From Polytrichum commune (lineage: Eukaryota > Streptophyta > Polytrichopsida > Polytrichales > Polytrichaceae), in assembly GCA_950295325.1 (NCBI GenBank), contig OX485806.1, positions 7,256,001 through 7,316,000 of the forward strand: DNA of 60,000 nucleotides, given 5' to 3'. This document shows, in pieces, positions 56,364 through 60,000 of the stretch. The notes beneath the pieces are model-generated. The model was not told the origin of the DNA. It made no database searches and was given only the letters and a program-made list of their open reading frames with translations. Within the stretch, counting starts at the first letter, position 1. Each line of letters begins with the position of its first letter. The position numbers and the translations under genes are program-made.

Positions 56364-56505
56364 GTCTGGAGAGATTTTTAGGCATAATCGGTCAAAATCC
56401 TAGTCTTGCCAAGTTCAACATGTTACATGTTGTGATCTCTTAGTTTTTCTTTGTTAATTTGAGGTACATTCCTCTAAAATGAGCGGTAATATTGCTAAAG
56501 TATTG
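56364..56505. repeat. Diverged third copy of the 15841-16171 repeat unit
   Basis: It shares GAGATTTTYAGGCATAA, CCAAGTTCAAC...GTTACATGTTG and CCTCTAAAATGA-GGTAAT with the tandem units at 15841-16171, including bases just upstream of those units (15800-15840). This shows a dispersed family. Confidence 0.6.
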
Positions 56506-56639
56506 AACTTGAACTGATTATTTCTCAAACTCAACTAGTTCATCTATAACTAGTGGTCGATTCTCCACGTTCATTGCCTTGTAAGATTCATTTTTTGAGA
56601 AATAGTATTTCCAAAAAACTTGACAATTTTGTGGTCACT

Positions 56640-57345
56640 TTCTCTAATCGGGGACTTATTTTTGAGTGACATGTGGTCATGTGTGGCTCCAAGACATGTG
56701 TTTAAAAGAGACTAGACTACGTTCTCAGTATGATAACCATTGTAGATTTATTAGTCAACATAATTGGGGGGGGGGGGGACCTATGTGACCAATCAATAAG
56801 CACGAGAATCTAAGGTTTGATAAACGAATATGACATTCTTATGTATGAGCTCTGAAAATTACGAGGAAAGCAACTACAACCCCAATTTGGATTTGCTTAC
56901 CATCTCGTAATAATCGTGTGCTCCATATCCTAGGAGGATTGGGCTACACCGATTATCCCACTGATTAGTGAGGGAGGGCTAATAGTGCGTGTGGGAACTT
57001 AGTGAAGCTGAGGTTAAATTTCTTCACCCTATGAGATTCGTGCCACCAAAATATCTAGGAAGCATTGTTCATCCAGACATTTTTCACAAAGAATACTTTT
57101 TCATTACAACACTCTGCACTGACAAGCATGTGTTTGCATATTATTTCTATTCTTATTGCTCTACAAACACTTGGAACATGCACTAATTTTCTTGAAATGT
57201 ATTCATGAAAACACTCGGTATAATTTCCAGCCCTCACTAATTTTGAGACTTGACAAAATAATATGTGTTTTGGGAATTAGTACCACATGCACCAATTGGG
57301 ATAATCAGTGTAGCTAAAGAAGTAACCATTTAAAGATCCATCTAC
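56640..57345. repeat. Dispersed repeat interrupted by a MITE
   Basis: 56640-56942 aligns with 44380-44660 (shared 'agagactagactacg' and 'gacatgtgtt' blocks). The family continues at 57315-57345 ('aagtaaccattt'), matching 44682-44700. The MITE at 56943-57314 lies between, so the insertion postdates the repeat. Confidence 0.55.
56943..57314. mobile_element. MITE-like element (372 bp) with 18-bp terminal inverted repeats
   Basis: GCTACACCGATTATCCCA at 56943-56960 and its inverse with one mismatch at 57297-57314. The element sits inside the dispersed repeat whose two halves flank it. Its superfamily was not recognised and no clear target-site duplication was seen. Confidence 0.55.
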
Positions 57346-57436
57346 ATTAAACAATAAACAAGAATTTGCCACCCAAAATGGTGAAGTGCTAGGGGGGGAA
57401 GATAACTTAACCGAAGGGCGAGAGCCAAGAGATCCA

Positions 57437-57443
57437 GATAAGG
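57437..57443 (+). promoter_or_regulatory. I-box-like GATAAGG upstream of CP12
   Basis: GATAAGG lies about 200 bp upstream of the CP12 ATG. I-boxes (GATAAGR) are common in promoters of light-regulated plastid-protein genes. A single heptamer is weak evidence and it may lie in the 5' UTR. Confidence 0.2.
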
Positions 57444-57641
57444 GCAGCCCCTGAAAATTTCACACCCTGCCCGGCCATCATCCCTCCTCCCCCCTCGCTG
57501 CTCCACCGCACACCCGACGCGACCTCACAACTTAGTGCAATCGCCCATTCCATATCCTCACCAATTCTCTCCATCTCCCTCTCCCTCGCGCAGTCAATCG
57601 ATTCATTCCGGAGAACCCAACACCAAATTGTTGCAGACGAG

Positions 57642-58979
57642 ATGGCAGCTCTCGCCATGGTCTCCTCCGTGGCCGTTTTCGCCGCTGCCCCTGCCGCCGT
57701 CTCGTCGCCGGCCTCCTTCTCCACCGTCTCCAATGTGCGCATGGTGGCTCCTCTCAGAGTGACCCGCCGCATGTCCGTCATCCGCAGGGCCAACCCCCAG
57801 AAGACCGAAGATCTTAAGGAGAAGGTTAGAGGAGCTTCCACATTCATTTCACACATATCTGTACACACGTGTAAGTTATGTGTAGAAGTAAGTCTGGCCA
57901 TGGTGTATGGGGGTATGGTATTTTGATAATCAGGTGCATCAGGGTTTCGTGAGCTAGGGTAAGTTTGCGGGTTCCGGGTGATGTGGAGTATGATAGGAGT
58001 CATTGTGTCATACTCATGTGTGGCTTCTGTTTATTTTTTATTTTGTTTTTTTGAAGTATGGTGTTTAAATTTAGTGTTTCTGTATATAATTGCCATCGAG
58101 AGTGGAGGTTTCGGGGTTTCTTGAGCTAGGGTAAGTGTGAGGTTCTGGGTGGTGTGGACTATGATGGGGCCCATGTGTGAGGGTGGTGTGGTTTTATGTG
58201 TTTTTGAAGTGCCGTGTTTAAATTTGGTGTTTGTGTATGCAACTCCCATCGGGGTAGGGGGTATTGAGGGTTCGGCTGTGGACTGGGTTTTGTATGTACG
58301 GATTCGAGGCTTATGTGAAGTTTTTGCAAGGGGGGTGTTTCTTAGATGTGTGGGAGTTTTGAGCTCCATGGTGCCGAGTGAGGTGCAGTGGAGCAGGGTG
58401 GGTGTGGCTTCTGTCTTTTTTTAAGTTTCGTGATGAAATGTGGTGGTTCTATGCCTAATTTCCATTTAGGTAGGAGGTTTTGAGGCGCCTGGGTGAGAAG
58501 TTTGGGGTTAGTTGGAGTTTGTGGAAGGGGTGTAGATTTCTGTGCTTGAGTCTAAATTTGGTGTTTCTCTGTGCAATTGCCATGATGTGTGGGAGATTTT
58601 TTGAGACTCGGCCTAGGTGCACATTGTGTGCTGGAAATTGCATCGAGTCTGCGACTATTTGGATGATTAAGTAACGCAGTTATGTGGTGGAAAGCAGAAG
58701 GCGTTGTGCAGGGGTATGGGTGCGTGGTTGCAATCTGAGTGTGGAACTGATTTGTTCTCTCTTATGTTTGTATAGCTGTCCAAGAGCATTGAAGATGCCC
58801 AGAAGACTTGTGAGGAGGACCCCACATCTGCCCCATGCGCAGTGGCCTGGGATGAGGTTGAGGAGCTTCATGCAGAGGCTTCACACCAGAGGGACAAGAA
58901 GAAGACCACCAGCGACCCTTTGGAGCAGTACTGCACTGACAACCCTGAGACTGACGAATGCCGGGTGTACGAGGACTAG
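57642..58979 (+). CDS. CP12: CP12, plastid regulator of the Calvin cycle
   Basis: CP12 is a small, largely disordered redox protein of the stroma that links GAPDH and phosphoribulokinase into an inactive complex in the dark. Two exons give 128 residues: 57642-57824 (61 codons, ending DLKEK before GTTAGA) and 58776-58979 (LSKSIEDAQKTC... after TATAG), joined in phase 0 by a 951-bp intron. The first about 50 residues, rich in Ala, Ser, Val and Arg, are a transit peptide. The mature part has both redox Cys pairs, CEEDPTSAPC and CTDNPETDEC, and the family core AWDEVEEL between them. It ends CRVYED, the GAPDH-binding tail. The frame is intact and the length is usual. Identification is firm. Confidence 0.97.
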
Positions 58980-60000
58980 ATTGTCTTATCAACTGCTCTC
59001 CAGCTGGTATGACTAGCAAGTGAATGTTCTCAATTTCAGTTTGCAAGTTGAATAATGGTACCTTCAATTTGCAGTTTGGTCTATCATTGATTGTGTGTTG
59101 TCAAAGGAGCTCTTGGCATGTAAATGGAAGACATTTTGTCTATGATTCATTATTATGTCACAAGTGCTTATGTTACCACATGTTACTGCGATCACCAGAA
59201 TAAACCCCTAATCATATCAATGTGCATGTAGGTAGTATTCTTTCTCCATTCTTTGAAGTTGAAAGGGGAAAGATCCTATCATTCTAGACTGATCTGATTT
59301 CATGGTGGTTTTGCCACAGATGGTGGATGAAAAGCAGAAGTATAATGATAGGTTGTATACTACATGCAATAGCTATTGCTGTACAGACCTGTTGGGATTC
59401 TTTTGGAGGGTTTTTAGCCGAAACCCAAGTTCTGTTACAGTTAGGCAAAGACCTGTTGCAGCACTCGCATTGAGACTTCCACCCTGTGACCTGAATTTTC
59501 CTAATATGATTTGAAAGTTTATTTGTTCCTGTGAATTCTAGTGTGTACATGTGACCCTGAATCATGGAATTTGTAACGAGCCGGGATTGTCACCCTTAAG
59601 ATGGCACCTGTGGATATGTCAGCATGGCTGGTTATTTATAACCATGTACAAATCTAAATTTTAATCATAAAAGTCGAATGTTATGAACAGGTGACTCATA
59701 GTGAATGAACTTCTGTATTGTTCTATTGAACCAGTGCATGGGTGAGTTACTTTCACTTGTTGACGACAAAGCTCAACCTGAACATATCCTGTAAGGTCTA
59801 GTATATAATTGTTCTGGCACAACGCAATGTGAAAATCTGCAAGTGGAACTCATTCTGCAGGAGTGGGATGTTTTATGAGCAAGAAGAATACCATATTGTG
59901 ACAAGGGATGTCATGTTGAGTAAGATTGTTTTGGCCAATGTCGCCTTTATGTACTCCTAGAATTTTGAGGGTGGAGACTTTAAAAGGCTGTGGGTGAATG
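58980..60000. other. CP12 3' UTR and downstream flank
   Basis: No further gene was recognised. An AATAAA lies near 59201 and could act in polyadenylation of CP12. Short open frames near 59284-59565 show no motif. Confidence 0.4.

Noticed and set aside
57407-58003. 198-codon minus-strand frame over CP12 exon 1
   Set aside because: Antisense shadow of the GC-rich CP12 transit-peptide exon and 5' UTR, with no motif of its own.

Overview
The window looks like nuclear DNA of a streptophyte (land plant or close algal relative). It holds two recognisable host genes, both for plastid proteins and both split by phase-compatible introns: a stearoyl-ACP (acyl-ACP) desaturase on the minus strand (exons 24957-24755, 24447-23961, 23643-23077) and a CP12 Calvin-cycle regulator on the plus strand (exons 57642-57824 and 58776-58979). 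A third host-like or transposon-derived gene is only hinted at on the minus strand at the left edge (exon 1-342, possible upstream exons near 2004-2412). Species cannot be fixed from the sequence. The mix of piggyBac-like, pogo-like, MULE-like, PIF/Harbinger-like and unusual LINE relics suggests a repeat-rich, perhaps non-seed, plant; that is inference.

Layout. 0.4-1.6 kb: degenerate tandem repeats, each with a palindrome. 3-7.5 kb: a broken MULE-type transposase gene (zinc finger, DDE core, SWIM finger). 7.95-8.44 kb: a LINE 3' fragment inserted in a minus-strand piggyBac-like transposase relic (8.43-9.4 kb). 9.65-14.2 kb and 16.55-21.3 kb: two decayed minus-strand LINE copies (B and C). 21.45-21.59 kb: a tiny LINE 3' end with its target-site duplication (E). 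21.67-22.30 kb: a pogo/Tigger-like element with TA duplication. 23.1-25.0 kb: desaturase gene. 25.93-39.93 kb: one near-complete LINE (A) of about 14.0 kb with a 17-bp target-site duplication. 44.07-51.93 kb: a giant inverted repeat with 2.9-kb arms, nested inverted elements, PIF/Harbinger remnants and a 200-N assembly gap whose flanks are duplicated. 56.4-57.3 kb: dispersed repeats and a MITE. 57.6-59 kb: CP12.

The most interesting object is LINE A. Its ORF2, read through a few breaks, runs about 8.1 kb (about 2,700 codons). It carries, in order: an N-terminal extension with two 2A-like NPGP motifs, an APE-type endonuclease, reverse transcriptase, a Cys cluster, RNase H, a CCHC-type knuckle, and a C-terminal domain with a KPD...E pattern like the restriction-like endonuclease of R2-type elements. 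Two endonuclease types in one LINE is the hallmark of the Dualen/RandI group known from Chlamydomonas. Four other fragments (B-E) show conservation of the ORF1 protein, one 2A motif in canonical form, the C-terminal domain, and 3'-terminal stem-loops next to the tail. Copies A and C have altered RT active-site motifs, so neither looks autonomous now.
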